From Dokdonella sp. (GTDB taxonomy: Bacteria; Pseudomonadota; Gammaproteobacteria; Xanthomonadales; Rhodanobacteraceae), in contig NZ_JAHCAS010000001.1 in NCBI RefSeq assembly GCF_019634775.1, forward strand, positions 1-64,000: a DNA stretch of 64,000 nucleotides, written 5' to 3'. This document shows, in pieces, positions 1 through 8,104 of the stretch (positions within the stretch are counted from its first letter, which is position 1; each line of letters opens with the position of its first letter). The notes beneath the pieces are model-generated. The model made no database searches. It was not told the DNA's origin and saw nothing but the letters and a program-made list of their open reading frames with translations. A program made the translations under genes and the position numbers.

Positions 1-1883
1 AGGAAGGCCCACTCGTCCGGCATCGCAGGATCGCATTGCCGTTCGATGGCATTGACGACCGCGCGTGCGCCAACCGGCCCATCGAGGCGCCACGCTAGCG
101 CGGACTCGGACAGAACTGGTTGTGCGAGCCGCTCCCGAAGGTGCTGCAGTGCACCGCACGCTCGTTGGACGCGCTTGATGAGAAAGCCGCTGGTATCCAC
201 CTTCTGATGCGGGTCCACCAGTTCCGGGCCTTGCAGGCCATCCGGGTCATCGTCGTCCGGTTGTCGACGCAGCCAGCCTCGCATGGCCTCATGCAGGGGT
301 CTGGCAGAACTGAGCAACTCGAGTAGAGCGGCCAGCGTCAACCCGCGCAGCTCTTCCGGCGGAGGTAGTGCGCTGGCGTTGCGTACATTCACCGGCCAGT
401 CGGCCATATGCCGCGCCCCGGCGGCATCGATCCACTCAACCACCAGTAGCGAAGGTGGCGGGCCCGAAACTGGCAGTGCGAGCTGCACGATGTCCGGTTG
501 CCCGGCTGCGGTCCAGGAATCGCGCCCGAAAACCTGCTTCGAATCGCGAGACACGAACCAGTCCACGGGCGCGCATCGCGGCTCCAGACGCAGCGTCAAC
601 TCGTGCTGATCGTCGGTGCTGGCCAGCAGGTCAGCCTCGAGAAAGAACGCCGGCAGTGGCGGCAAGCCCGCACCGTCCGCATCCTCATCGTTGAATGCCG
701 GGGTGAACTGCGCTCCTGAGCGCAAGTCCACTGCTGTCCCGCCCCGTAGGCCACCCGCTTCGATGGCTTTGTACAGGGCATGCGACGCTTCGGTCCGCAC
801 GAAGTAGAGGACATTGGCTTCGAAGTTGCGCCGGTGCTTGCTGAGCCCGGTGCCCGCCGACGTGAAGTTGCTCGACCCTATCAGCCAGGCAACCCAGCCG
901 GGATGCCGAAGCGTGAACATCTTGGCGTGCAAGGGCCTTCGTTCCGGGCCGGCATCGGTAGGGGCCGCTCCGATGTCCACGGGATGCAGGCTGAGCACCG
1001 CGCCGCTGCGAGAACTCGGAGCCGATTGCAACACGTGCTCAGGCACCTGCAGGCGCCACTGACCAATCTCCGGCGCGTACTCTCCCGCAACGTGCAGATG
1101 CAGCTCGGCCTCACCTCGCTGCCGCAGCATCGCCCACAGCTGGGACTCGGGACCGCCCTGACGAAGTTCGTCGTCGAAGAACGGCGACACGACATGCGCG
1201 ATCTCCGGTCTGCTAGCTGGCAGCAGCCTGTTCAACTGATCGAAAAGGCTCTCTCGACCGGGGCCCGTCAGCACCAAACGGCGCTGCAAACCTCGCCCCG
1301 GCGTGGGGCTGTTGGGCAACGTCTCGTCTACCCAGTCCAGCAGGCGCTCTGCGCGGACCCGGGCTGTGCCCGAGGTGGTCGCCAGGATCTCCCGCAGAAA
1401 GGCGATCAGCGGATCGAGTAGTCCTCGATCGGCAGAGCCTCGGTCGAACTCCAGCACCGCCGCGCACTCCTGGCTTCGTCGATAACCCTCGCTGGTGAGG
1501 TTTGCCGAGGCCACGATGACCCGTACAACGTCGTTCCAGACCAGGAGGCTGATCTTGGCGTGCATGACCCCAGAGGCGGGTCTTGATGCGAGCAGATCCC
1601 AGCGCAGGCTGCGTCGCCCGCCGCAGTGGTGAACATCGGCGACCACGGCTGCGCAGAGAAGCGACGCCAGCTTCTCCTCACGCTCAATCCGATACAGAGC
1701 GCCATCACGACCCGGATCGCTCTGGACACCGGCGAAGCGCGCCAAGCATTCCTCCTCGAACAGGGCCGTGTCCAGCGTGAAGGTGGTGGCGAGGACGCCG
1801 ACCGGTGCGCCGGCGCGTGCAGGTGGCTCCCAGAGCGAGAGCATGCGCCGCTGGTGTTCCAGCTTGTTACGCGAGCGGGCCAC
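1..1883 (-). CDS. Phospholipase D-fold protein (partial, runs off left edge)
   Basis: The frame is open for 627 codons with no stop, so the C terminus lies outside the window. I start it at GTG 1883, which shares its first base with the TAG of the gene before it (TAGTG), implying translational coupling. Two PLD half-sites are visible: HAK at residues 108-110 followed by ASANLTSEGY, and HAK at about 319-321 followed by SSNFTSAGTG. The HxK, Asn and Gly positions of the PLD superfamily are present in both. The Asp of the classical HxKxxxxD is not at the expected place, as in many PLD-type nucleases or helicase-associated PLD domains. PLD-fold proteins in defence loci (for example DrmC of DISARM) are presumed nucleases; here nuclease activity is inferred, not shown. 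It is the fifth gene of the leftward hsdM-hsdS cluster. A helicase or HsdR domain could follow beyond the edge. Confidence 0.8.
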   Translation of the reverse strand, partial: MARSRNKLEHQRRMLSLWEPPARAGAPVGVLATTFTLDTALFEEECLARFAGVQSDPGRDGALYRIEREEKLASLLCAAVVADVHHCGGRRSLRWDLLASRPASGVMHAKISLLVWNDVVRVIVASANLTSEGYRRSQECAAVLEFDRGSADRGLLDPLIAFLREILATTSGTARVRAERLLDWVDETLPNSPTPGRGLQRRLVLTGPGRESLFDQLNRLLPASRPEIAHVVSPFFDDELRQGGPESQLWAMLRQRGEAELHLHVAGEYAPEIGQWRLQVPEHVLQSAPSSRSGAVLSLHPVDIGAAPTDAGPERRPLHAKMFTLRHPGWVAWLIGSSNFTSAGTGLSKHRRNFEANVLYFVRTEASHALYKAIEAGGLRGGTAVDLRSGAQFTPAFNDEDADGAGLPPLPAFFLEADLLASTDDQHELTLRLEPRCAPVDWFVSRDSKQVFGRDSWTAAGQPDIVQLALPVSGPPPSLLVVEWIDAAGARHMADWPVNVRNASALPPPEELRGLTLAALLELLSSARPLHEAMRGWLRRQPDDDDPDGLQGPELVDPHQKVDTSGFLIKRVQRACGALQHLRERLAQPVLSESALAWRLDGPVGARAVVNAIERQCDPAMPDEWAF

Positions 1884-3226
1884 TACGCAACCGCCTCAGT
1901 GACGCGGGCGCGGCCCAGATCGATGGCGAAGGACCAGATCGGCCGTGTGCGATAGGCGTGCACGTACTCACCCTCAGCGGGAGCGAATTCCTTGGGCTCG
2001 TAGGCCGGGCGGATACCAATGCGCCCGTCTCCGAAGGTATCGAACCAGGGCCGCTTTCCATTAGGGGGTTTGGCGCGTTGCACCCGCTCGTGATGCGCGA
2101 GCAGGTGAGCCGCAAACTCGGATGCGTTCACGGGCTCGCCCACCCAGGACAGGGAAGACTCCGCACGGACTCGTGCCACGGGATCCACTTCCCCAAGCAG
2201 CAGCAAGGCGTCACGCAAGGCCGCCGCACCTTCGCGACTTGCCCGCTGAACGCACGCACCGCCGGCAATCCAGCCTGCAGTCACAGGTCGCCCTTCCTGC
2301 GACATGTTCCAGCGCGCCTCGTCGAAGGCATCGGTCAGCAGGCGGGCCAGCCGCTCGAAGGCGCGGATGGTGCGCAGTAGGTGCCGCATGGGCAGGCTGG
2401 CGCGGTTGAGCAGGCTTTCGTGGTATGCCGCTTCACTGTCTGCAGCGTTCTGCCAGTCCGCTTGACCGGTCGCATCGGTGAGCAATGCGGCGTACTCGCC
2501 ACGCAGCGCATCCGACTGAGTCAAGGTCGACCACAGAACGTCACGCTCCATCGATGCCGGCCGATGGGGATTCAGGTGTGCCGCAATCCACGCGCTGATG
2601 TCACTACCCGGCGCCGCCATGTGTCCGGATTCAAGCCCAGCACGCACAGTCTTCTCGATTCCACGACGCAGATCGCGCCCGGGGCCCTCGCCATTCAGGA
2701 AACCCGCCAACTGCTGATCCTGCTGCCAGGCTTGCAGCACGCGACGACCGCGCTCCAGGGGATTTCCGTCGGCATCGAACAACCCGACCTTGACGCCAAG
2801 CACACGATAGATGCCATGGAACCCGAACACGGAGGGCGTCTTGAGGTAGTTGCTGGCACAAACCGGCTCACCCCGTCGCAGGCACTCGGCCACCTTGTCC
2901 CGCCCCGGAATGCCCTGAAGATCAGGCGTCCCTGCGAAACGCCTCACCAACGATTGGACGACAAGCCACTCGAAGACCAGCCACGCCGGCAACCGCTTCT
3001 GGCTGCCCAATTCCTGCAGCGCACCCTGACAGACCGCGAAGCCTGCCAACGCCAAGGTCAGGTAGCGGGGCTTCGACTGCCGCTCGCGCACGCCCGGCGC
3101 AAGTCGAACGCCAAGCGCATCGGCGATCGAGTACAGGCCCAGTGGATCGAGGCTACCTTCCGCCTGCTGAGGCGGGTCGAACGCGGTCTGGAAGGGAAGC
3201 AGGGCAAGCGCGCTCACGCTGTCCAC
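1883..3226 (-). CDS. Uncharacterised 447-aa protein of the hsdMS/HEPN/PLD cluster
   Basis: I do not recognise this protein. It starts at GTG 3226 (an in-frame stop lies about 30 nt upstream and no ATG intervenes), 37 nt after the HEPN-like gene, and its TAG overlaps the start of the PLD gene by one base. It has no signal peptide and no clear membrane segment. Near the N terminus is a DPLGL motif (about residues 27-31), then a stretch around KPRYLTLALAGFAVC. The middle is rich in Arg, Trp and Ala with predicted helices, and the C terminus has RPWFDTFGDGRIGIRP and ends near RPIWSFAIDLGRARV. No Walker, nuclease or HTH motif is evident. The tight spacing on both sides argues that it works with the HEPN-like and PLD-like proteins. 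It could be an adaptor, sensor or target-recognition partner, but this is a guess. Confidence 0.8.
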   Translation of the reverse strand: MDSVSALALLPFQTAFDPPQQAEGSLDPLGLYSIADALGVRLAPGVRERQSKPRYLTLALAGFAVCQGALQELGSQKRLPAWLVFEWLVVQSLVRRFAGTPDLQGIPGRDKVAECLRRGEPVCASNYLKTPSVFGFHGIYRVLGVKVGLFDADGNPLERGRRVLQAWQQDQQLAGFLNGEGPGRDLRRGIEKTVRAGLESGHMAAPGSDISAWIAAHLNPHRPASMERDVLWSTLTQSDALRGEYAALLTDATGQADWQNAADSEAAYHESLLNRASLPMRHLLRTIRAFERLARLLTDAFDEARWNMSQEGRPVTAGWIAGGACVQRASREGAAALRDALLLLGEVDPVARVRAESSLSWVGEPVNASEFAAHLLAHHERVQRAKPPNGKRPWFDTFGDGRIGIRPAYEPKEFAPAEGEYVHAYRTRPIWSFAIDLGRARVTEAVA

Positions 3227-3263
3227 TCGCCCGGTGAGTTCGAGATGGAATTCGGCTCATAGA

Positions 3264-4358
3264 TCATGGCTCGATGACCACGTCATCGACGAGACTTTCG
3301 AATCCAGCCTCCATGGCACGCCAGAGCGTGGCGAGTTCCCGATAGTCCTCGGCGGTGAACGTGCGACCGTGGTGCGACCGGGCGCGCAGCTGGCCAAGGC
3401 GGCCGATCATTTGCCGCAGCGCGTCGACATCCTCGTAGGCAACGGCGAACACCGCCTCGAAGTGTTCGTCGTGGCACATGATCAGCTCGTAGTGCTTGTA
3501 GTCGGCGTGGTCCAGCACCGACTCGTCGCCTTCCAACGGCCGTCCAAGCAGCTTCTTGCAGCCGCACAGGGGAAGTCTCTCTTTCGCCCAGTCCTCGCCG
3601 TAGGCCGCTTCCATGCACTGGGCGATGAGGGTACGCAGAACTTTCTCGTTCCGATGCACAAGGCCCTGCGCCTTCCTGACCGGAGCGGGCATCGCGTTGT
3701 CCTTGATCAGAACTCGGATGTGCCTCCGCTTTTCCTTCCGGGTCAGGATGCGGAACCGGGGGGCGCGTAGCAGGCCGGAGATGCCGAGCAACTCGCGGGC
3801 TTGCCGGACGGTGTGCAGTTCGAGCCAAGGGTCCGAGAGCACCGAGTCGATGGCCGACCAAGCGTCGCGACCAAGTACGTCGATGCGGTCGAACATCGTG
3901 GAAAGCGCCGAATGCGCGTTCAGCACCTCCGCGCAACCGTCCTCCCACCAGGACAGTCGGTGCGCGTCTGCGAGCTGCGCGGCCAGCGACATGTCCGTGA
4001 CGCGGTACTGTTCGAGCAGATCGGGCAGCTCGAACGCACCACCGAGGCGAGCCGCCTCGACGGCACTAGCCAGCGAGCCAAGGGCATGATTCGTCTGCAG
4101 GTCGAACGCCGATTGACCGACCAGCTGACGATAGGAGTCGAACGCATGGTCCCGCTTGAGGCGCTCCTGCTCGATGATGCTCTCGACAGCCGCCGCGCCC
4201 CCCAGCATTCGGTAGAGGTCGTCCGCTGCGGTTGACGCAAGGGGGCGGAGAAATTGCTCCCGCTCTGCGCGCTGCTGCTCCATCACTTGTTCGATGACCG
4301 AACTGGCTCCTACTGCGCGAGCCATCTCCCGGATATCGAGATATCTGGAGAGCGTCAT
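3264..4358 (-). CDS. HEPN-like protein (Swt1-type HEPN suspected) in RM cluster
   Basis: 364 aa; its ATG overlaps the hsdS TGA by 4 nt (ATGA). The N-terminal half (about 1-190) is helical and rich in Glu and Gln, with a DIREMARAVGASSVIEQVM start. A short basic stretch follows (TRKEKRRHIRVLIK, about 205-220). The C-terminal part (about 235-364) runs through NEKVLRTLIAQCM, an F-rich segment, and GRLGQLRARSHHGR near 319-332. RARSHH (325-330) fits the HEPN Rx4H ribonuclease signature, and the preceding layout resembles Swt1-type HEPN domains found in toxins and defence genes. The family call rests on this motif and context only. If correct, it is a candidate RNase effector or nucleotide-binding partner sitting between the modification genes and a PLD protein. 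Confidence 0.6.
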   Translation of the reverse strand: MTLSRYLDIREMARAVGASSVIEQVMEQQRAEREQFLRPLASTAADDLYRMLGGAAAVESIIEQERLKRDHAFDSYRQLVGQSAFDLQTNHALGSLASAVEAARLGGAFELPDLLEQYRVTDMSLAAQLADAHRLSWWEDGCAEVLNAHSALSTMFDRIDVLGRDAWSAIDSVLSDPWLELHTVRQARELLGISGLLRAPRFRILTRKEKRRHIRVLIKDNAMPAPVRKAQGLVHRNEKVLRTLIAQCMEAAYGEDWAKERLPLCGCKKLLGRPLEGDESVLDHADYKHYELIMCHDEHFEAVFAVAYEDVDALRQMIGRLGQLRARSHHGRTFTAEDYRELATLWRAMEAGFESLVDDVVIEP

Positions 4359-5698
4359 GCCACGGCCTCCTCGATCGATTCCTCGACTTTGGGCAGGCGA
4401 AGCCTTCCGGAGATCAGGCGTGGAAGCAGGGTGTCCCGGATCTCCGAAAGCAACTGAACCTGCACCGAGTTCGCATGAACTCGACGGTGCATCGACAAGG
4501 CGATCAGTTCAAAGGCCTGGATTGCCTCTTGAGGGGGCAGAAGCTGAGGTAAGCCATGCACGTGGTTTCGGTTCAACGTCGGTACTGCCGAGCCTGCGTT
4601 GAACTGTTGGAAATCAATTCGACGCAGCAACTCATAGGCGTAGCTGGGTCCGCAGGCGGAGTAGTTCTTGATCCACAAAGTCGTGTTCAGGGGCCAGAAG
4701 TCTTCCAGCTCGAGGAAGACCTTACCGAGAACGCCGGACCTTCCCGTAACGATTCCGGGACCTTGCACTTTGGCCTCAGCATGCGTTCCAGCAGGTCCAC
4801 TGGCTGCGATGATCGGGTATGCACCTGGAACCCGTTGCGTCGCCGGCAGATCGAATCCCCTCTGCAACTCAAGCAGGTCGAGCAAAGTCCCAACGCGCCA
4901 CCCTTTGGGAATCAACCCTAGCTGCGAGTCCTCGAACTCGCTGGGGAAGAGTGCGGCAGTAGCGGCGTCCATGCCGTCCGGCTCGCGGCCTTCGGCCTTG
5001 GCGCGCACCGGGACGAAGTCCACGAACCAGGACTTGAACAGGGCTTGGGCCATGTCTTCAAGGGTGGCGTTGGATTGGCGGAGGAGGTCGATGCGATCGT
5101 CGAGCGCCGAAAGCGTGTCCGCAATGCGCTCCTGTTCGCGAATGGGAGGGAGGGCAGCGTGAAATGCCTTCACCTCGGGGAAGTAGATTGTCTGGTGCGT
5201 AGTGCCCGACGCGAAGCGTAGAAAGCTCTCCCGCTCTGCCAGAAGCACATACTTGAGGTAGCGGAAGTCGAGATCTTCGGAACACACCCAATTGACGAAA
5301 TCTTGGCTCGTCGCCATTGGGCGCCCCATGACCACGACGTAGCCGACGGACGCCGTTCGCGACAGGCAAACAGTGTTCACCGGAAGCACTCGAGCAGACG
5401 AATTCGCGATTCCCAGATCATTGGTGTACTGATTGGTTCGAAAGAGCGTGCTGCCGTGGTTGGCGGTCGCATCCTTCGTACCGATCCACGGAACGTCACC
5501 GCCCCAGTACTCGGGATGCTTTCGACTTGGTGTGTGACCAGTTTCCAAGCGAGCTACATCGGTGAGCCTTGTCCAATGCCAGCCGTCCGGCAAAGGAGAC
5601 GAGGGCATTCCCACTGAGAGCGCGTAGTCGCCGAGAATGACGCCCGTGGTAGCCGCTCGGCCGCCAGTTCTCGTCTCGCTACGGCCTTTAGACGCCAT
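4355..5698 (-). CDS. hsdS: Type I restriction-modification specificity subunit HsdS
   Basis: 447 aa. It has the typical duplicated architecture: a first target-recognition domain after LPDGWHWTRL (about 36-45), a conserved helical repeat ending LPPIREQERIADTLSALDD (about 175-200), a second TRD after LIPKGWRVGTLLDLLE, and a second helical spacer with LLSEIRDTLLPRLISGRLRL near the C terminus. HsdS gives sequence specificity to the HsdM2S methyltransferase and to the full restriction complex. The reading frame overlaps hsdM by 11 nt when ATG 5698 is used. An internal ATG at 5608, just before the first TRD, is an alternative start. It overlaps the next gene (HEPN-like) by 4 nt, so the extra genes are translationally coupled to the specificity subunit, which is unusual where hsdR would normally be expected. 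Confidence 0.95.
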   Translation of the reverse strand: MASKGRSETRTGGRAATTGVILGDYALSVGMPSSPLPDGWHWTRLTDVARLETGHTPSRKHPEYWGGDVPWIGTKDATANHGSTLFRTNQYTNDLGIANSSARVLPVNTVCLSRTASVGYVVVMGRPMATSQDFVNWVCSEDLDFRYLKYVLLAERESFLRFASGTTHQTIYFPEVKAFHAALPPIREQERIADTLSALDDRIDLLRQSNATLEDMAQALFKSWFVDFVPVRAKAEGREPDGMDAATAALFPSEFEDSQLGLIPKGWRVGTLLDLLELQRGFDLPATQRVPGAYPIIAASGPAGTHAEAKVQGPGIVTGRSGVLGKVFLELEDFWPLNTTLWIKNYSACGPSYAYELLRRIDFQQFNAGSAVPTLNRNHVHGLPQLLPPQEAIQAFELIALSMHRRVHANSVQVQLLSEIRDTLLPRLISGRLRLPKVEESIEEAVA

Positions 5699-7289
5699 AT
5701 CCCAGCGCCCCCAGCTTCTCTCGAATCACCGCGTCCAGCTCCGCCCCCTTTGCCATCTGCTCGGCCAACTGTGCCGTCAGCCGCTCCATCTTGTTGGCGA
5801 AGGCCTCGTCGTCATCGTCCTCGACCACAGCGCCTACGTAGCGGCCCGGGGTGAGCACGTAGCCGTGCTTCTCCACATCCTCCAGTGATGCGGAGTAGCA
5901 GAAGCCCGGTTCGTCGGCGTACTCACCGCCTTCGCAGAACTCGGTGCCGCGCCAGCGGTGGTAGGTCTGACCGAGTCGCTGCAGGTCATCGTCGTTGAAC
6001 TCGATCTGGGTGCGCGAAACGCGGCCGCTGGCAGCCTTGCGGGCATCGATGAAGAGGATCTGCCGGCGGCGGTCGATGCGGCCGTTTTCGCCGGCCGCCT
6101 TGTTGCGCGACAGAAACCACAGGCAGACCGGGATCTGGGTGTTGGAGAACAGCTGGCCGGGCAGCGCGACCATGCACTCCACCACGTCGGCCTGCACCAT
6201 CGCGCGGCGGATCTCACCTTCGCCGGACTGCTGCGAGCTCATCGAGCCATTGGCCAGCACGATACCGGCGCGGCCGCGGCTGGAGAGACGGGCCAGCATG
6301 TGCTGCAGCCAGGCGAAGTTGGCATTGCCCTTGGGTGGGATGCCGTGCACCCAGCGCGGGTCGTCGGTGAGCTTGTCGCCGTCCCAGTCGGAGATGTTGA
6401 AGGGCGGATTGGCCAGGATGTAGTCCGCGCGCAGCGTCTTGTGCTGGTCGTTGGTGAAGCTGGAGCCGTAGGTCTGGCCCAGGTCGCCATCGAGGCCGTG
6501 CACCGCAAGGTTCATCAGGCACAGGCGGCGCGTCTGCGCCATCAGCTCCTGGCCGTAGATGGCGAGATCGCCCTGCTTGCCCAGGGTCTTCTGGTGGGCG
6601 TCCTTGAACTTGGCCGACTGCACGAACATGCCGCCGGAGCCGCAGGCGGGGTCGTAGATCGTGCCCTTGAAGGGCGCCAGAATCTCGACCAGCAGGTTGA
6701 CCACGTTCTTGGGCGTGTAGAACTCGCCGGCCTTGGCGCCCTCGTTCATCGCGAACTGGCCGAGGAAATACTCGTACACCTCGCCGAACACGTCGCGGCT
6801 GCCGTGCTTGGCGGGGTCGAACTTCAGCCGGGCGATCAGTCCCATCAGCTCGCCAAGCTTGCCCGGCTCCAGGGCAAGGCGTGAGAACTCGCGATACAGC
6901 ACGCCGCGCAGCGACGGGTTCTCGGCCTCGATGTCGCCCATCGCCTTGTCGAGCAGTTGCGGCAGGTCGGGCGCCGTCGCCAGGGCCAACAGCGTGCTGA
7001 AGTGCGCGCCCTTCGGGATCCAGAACACGTTGTCCTGGTCGTAGAAAGTCTTGTCGCCGACGAAGACATCCTCGCTGGCCCTCCGCGTGGCCTCGTCCTC
7101 GATGTAGTAGTCCGAGCCTGGCTCGGCGATACGCTGGCGAATGACGTTCGACTGCGCATCGAACAGGTCCGACACGTACTTCAGGAACACCATCCCCAGC
7201 ACCGGGTACTTGTACTCGGCCGCCGACACCGAGCCGCGCAGCTTGTTGGCGGTGTCCCAGAGTGTGCGTTTGAGTTCTTCGTTGGTCAT
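5688..7289 (-). CDS. hsdM: Type I restriction-modification DNA methyltransferase subunit HsdM
   Basis: 533 aa, the usual HsdM length. The N-terminal HsdM domain (MTNEELKRTLWDTANKLRGS, then PVLGMVFLKYVSDLF) is followed by the N6-adenine methyltransferase fold: the SAM-binding motif DPACGSGGMF begins at D213 and the catalytic NPPF at N294. FYTPKNVVNLLVEIL, diagnostic of HsdM, precedes motif I. The protein methylates adenine at sites chosen by HsdS. It starts at ATG 7289, 29 nt downstream of the serine recombinase gene, so the two may be cotranscribed. No methyltransferase motif looks damaged. Confidence 0.97.
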   Translation of the reverse strand: MTNEELKRTLWDTANKLRGSVSAAEYKYPVLGMVFLKYVSDLFDAQSNVIRQRIAEPGSDYYIEDEATRRASEDVFVGDKTFYDQDNVFWIPKGAHFSTLLALATAPDLPQLLDKAMGDIEAENPSLRGVLYREFSRLALEPGKLGELMGLIARLKFDPAKHGSRDVFGEVYEYFLGQFAMNEGAKAGEFYTPKNVVNLLVEILAPFKGTIYDPACGSGGMFVQSAKFKDAHQKTLGKQGDLAIYGQELMAQTRRLCLMNLAVHGLDGDLGQTYGSSFTNDQHKTLRADYILANPPFNISDWDGDKLTDDPRWVHGIPPKGNANFAWLQHMLARLSSRGRAGIVLANGSMSSQQSGEGEIRRAMVQADVVECMVALPGQLFSNTQIPVCLWFLSRNKAAGENGRIDRRRQILFIDARKAASGRVSRTQIEFNDDDLQRLGQTYHRWRGTEFCEGGEYADEPGFCYSASLEDVEKHGYVLTPGRYVGAVVEDDDDEAFANKMERLTAQLAEQMAKGAELDAVIREKLGALGYGV

Positions 7290-7318
7290 CGGGTGACTCG
7301 TGTCGGCATTGGGGGGGC

Positions 7319-7912
7319 TCAGGATTCGGGGGTTGGTCGCGCAGAGCCCGTGGCAGCATAGCCTTCGCGAGCCAGCGCCGCGTTCAAGGTGACGCGGCTG
7401 ACGCTGAAATGCTTGGCGACCTCGGTTTTGGTGATATTCGGATCGGACAGCATCGCCGCCGCCTTTCGCGTGTCGGCCTTCGACATGACGGGCTTGCGGC
7501 CGCCCTTCCGACCACGGGCGCGGGCCGCGACAAGGCCGGCCATCGTCCGCTCGCGGATCAGGCTGTGCTCGAACTCGGCGAGCGCGCCGAAGATGTGGAA
7601 GACCAGGCGGCCGCCACTGCTGGTGGTATCGATGGCTTCGGTGAGCGACCGGAAGCCAACGCCGCGTTGGTTGAGGTCGTGGACGATCTCGACCAGGTCC
7701 TTCAGCGACCTCGCCAGACGGTCGAGCTTCCAGACCACCAGGGTGTCGCCCTTGCGCATCGAGCGCAGGCAGGCGGTCAGCTCAGGCCGCTCGCGGAACT
7801 TGCCGGTCGCCTTTTCCTGGAACAGCTCCTCGCAGCCGGCGCCACGGAGCGCGTCGAGCTGCAGCTCCGGGTTCTGGTCCTGCGTACTCACGCGGGCATA
7901 GCCGATGATCAT
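7319..7912 (-). CDS. Serine recombinase (resolvase/DNA invertase family)
   Basis: 197 aa. The catalytic N-terminal domain begins MIIGYARVST with the nucleophile Ser9. The family's DTLVVWKLDRLARSLKDL, FRSLTEAIDTTSSGG and GALAEFEHSLIRERT blocks follow. The C-terminal segment (about 135-185) carries the Hin/Pin-like HTH with GRKGGRKP and KTEVAKHFSVSRVTLNAAL. I take ATG 7912; a TTG one codon upstream would add a residue. Small serine recombinases resolve cointegrates or invert DNA segments. It lies 29 nt upstream of hsdM on the same strand, and an inverted repeat overlaps its start. It may be a mobile-element remnant or a switch acting on the RM locus. No inverted repeat bracketing an hsdS segment was seen here. 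Confidence 0.93.
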   Translation of the reverse strand: MIIGYARVSTQDQNPELQLDALRGAGCEELFQEKATGKFRERPELTACLRSMRKGDTLVVWKLDRLARSLKDLVEIVHDLNQRGVGFRSLTEAIDTTSSGGRLVFHIFGALAEFEHSLIRERTMAGLVAARARGRKGGRKPVMSKADTRKAAAMLSDPNITKTEVAKHFSVSRVTLNAALAREGYAATGSARPTPES

Positions 7913-7938
7913 CAAACGTACCTTGGCTGTACGTTGAT
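7911..7938. repeat. Inverted repeat at the recombinase start codon
   Basis: ATCAAACGTAC (7911-7921) and GTACGTTGAT (7929-7938) are inverted copies with one extra A in the left arm and a 7-nt centre. The dyad covers the recombinase start and its probable 5' leader. It could be an autoregulatory operator or part of a recombination (res/dif-like) site; the sequence alone does not decide. Confidence 0.5.
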
Positions 7939-8050
7939 TGTTTTACGACATTTCTTGCGGTCTGGCTAGCGGAAAGTGCAGCTTGGCCTAGCGGTCGTGG
8001 AGGCGTACAGGAAACGATCGTTTTCGTTCCTTACCCGGGCAGTCGTGCTG

Positions 8051-8088
8051 CCCAATCTAATTCGTTGTATGCAACGAATTAGATTGGG
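8051..8088. promoter_or_regulatory. Perfect 17-bp inverted repeat, probable operator of the MerR-like gene
   Basis: CCCAATCTAATTCGTTG (8051-8067) is repeated exactly in inverse orientation at 8072-8088 around the loop TATG. It ends 16 nt before the ATG of the MerR-like regulator and overlaps its predicted promoter, which is how MerR-family dimers usually bind. It is unlikely to be a terminator because no T-run follows and no gene ends here. It sits in an AT-richer patch than the surrounding DNA. Confidence 0.75.
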
Positions 8089-8096
8089 AGTATAGT
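8065..8096 (+). promoter_or_regulatory. Predicted promoter with long (20-nt) spacer
   Basis: TTGTAT (8065-8070) and TATAGT (8091-8096) are separated by 20 nt, longer than the usual 17. Long spacers are characteristic of promoters remodelled by MerR-family activators. The right arm of the perfect inverted repeat occupies the spacer. A start 6-8 nt after the -10 would fall at or near the ATG at 8105, implying a leaderless or nearly leaderless mRNA. Confidence 0.45.
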
Positions 8097-8104
8097 TCAG
8101 CGCT

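Noticed and set aside
1..7289. Assignment of the first cluster to DISARM, BREX, Dpd or MADS
   Set aside because: A PLD protein and a methylase are present, but the defining partners (DrmA/DrmB, PglZ/BrxL, DpdA, or the kinase-like Mad genes) are not visible.
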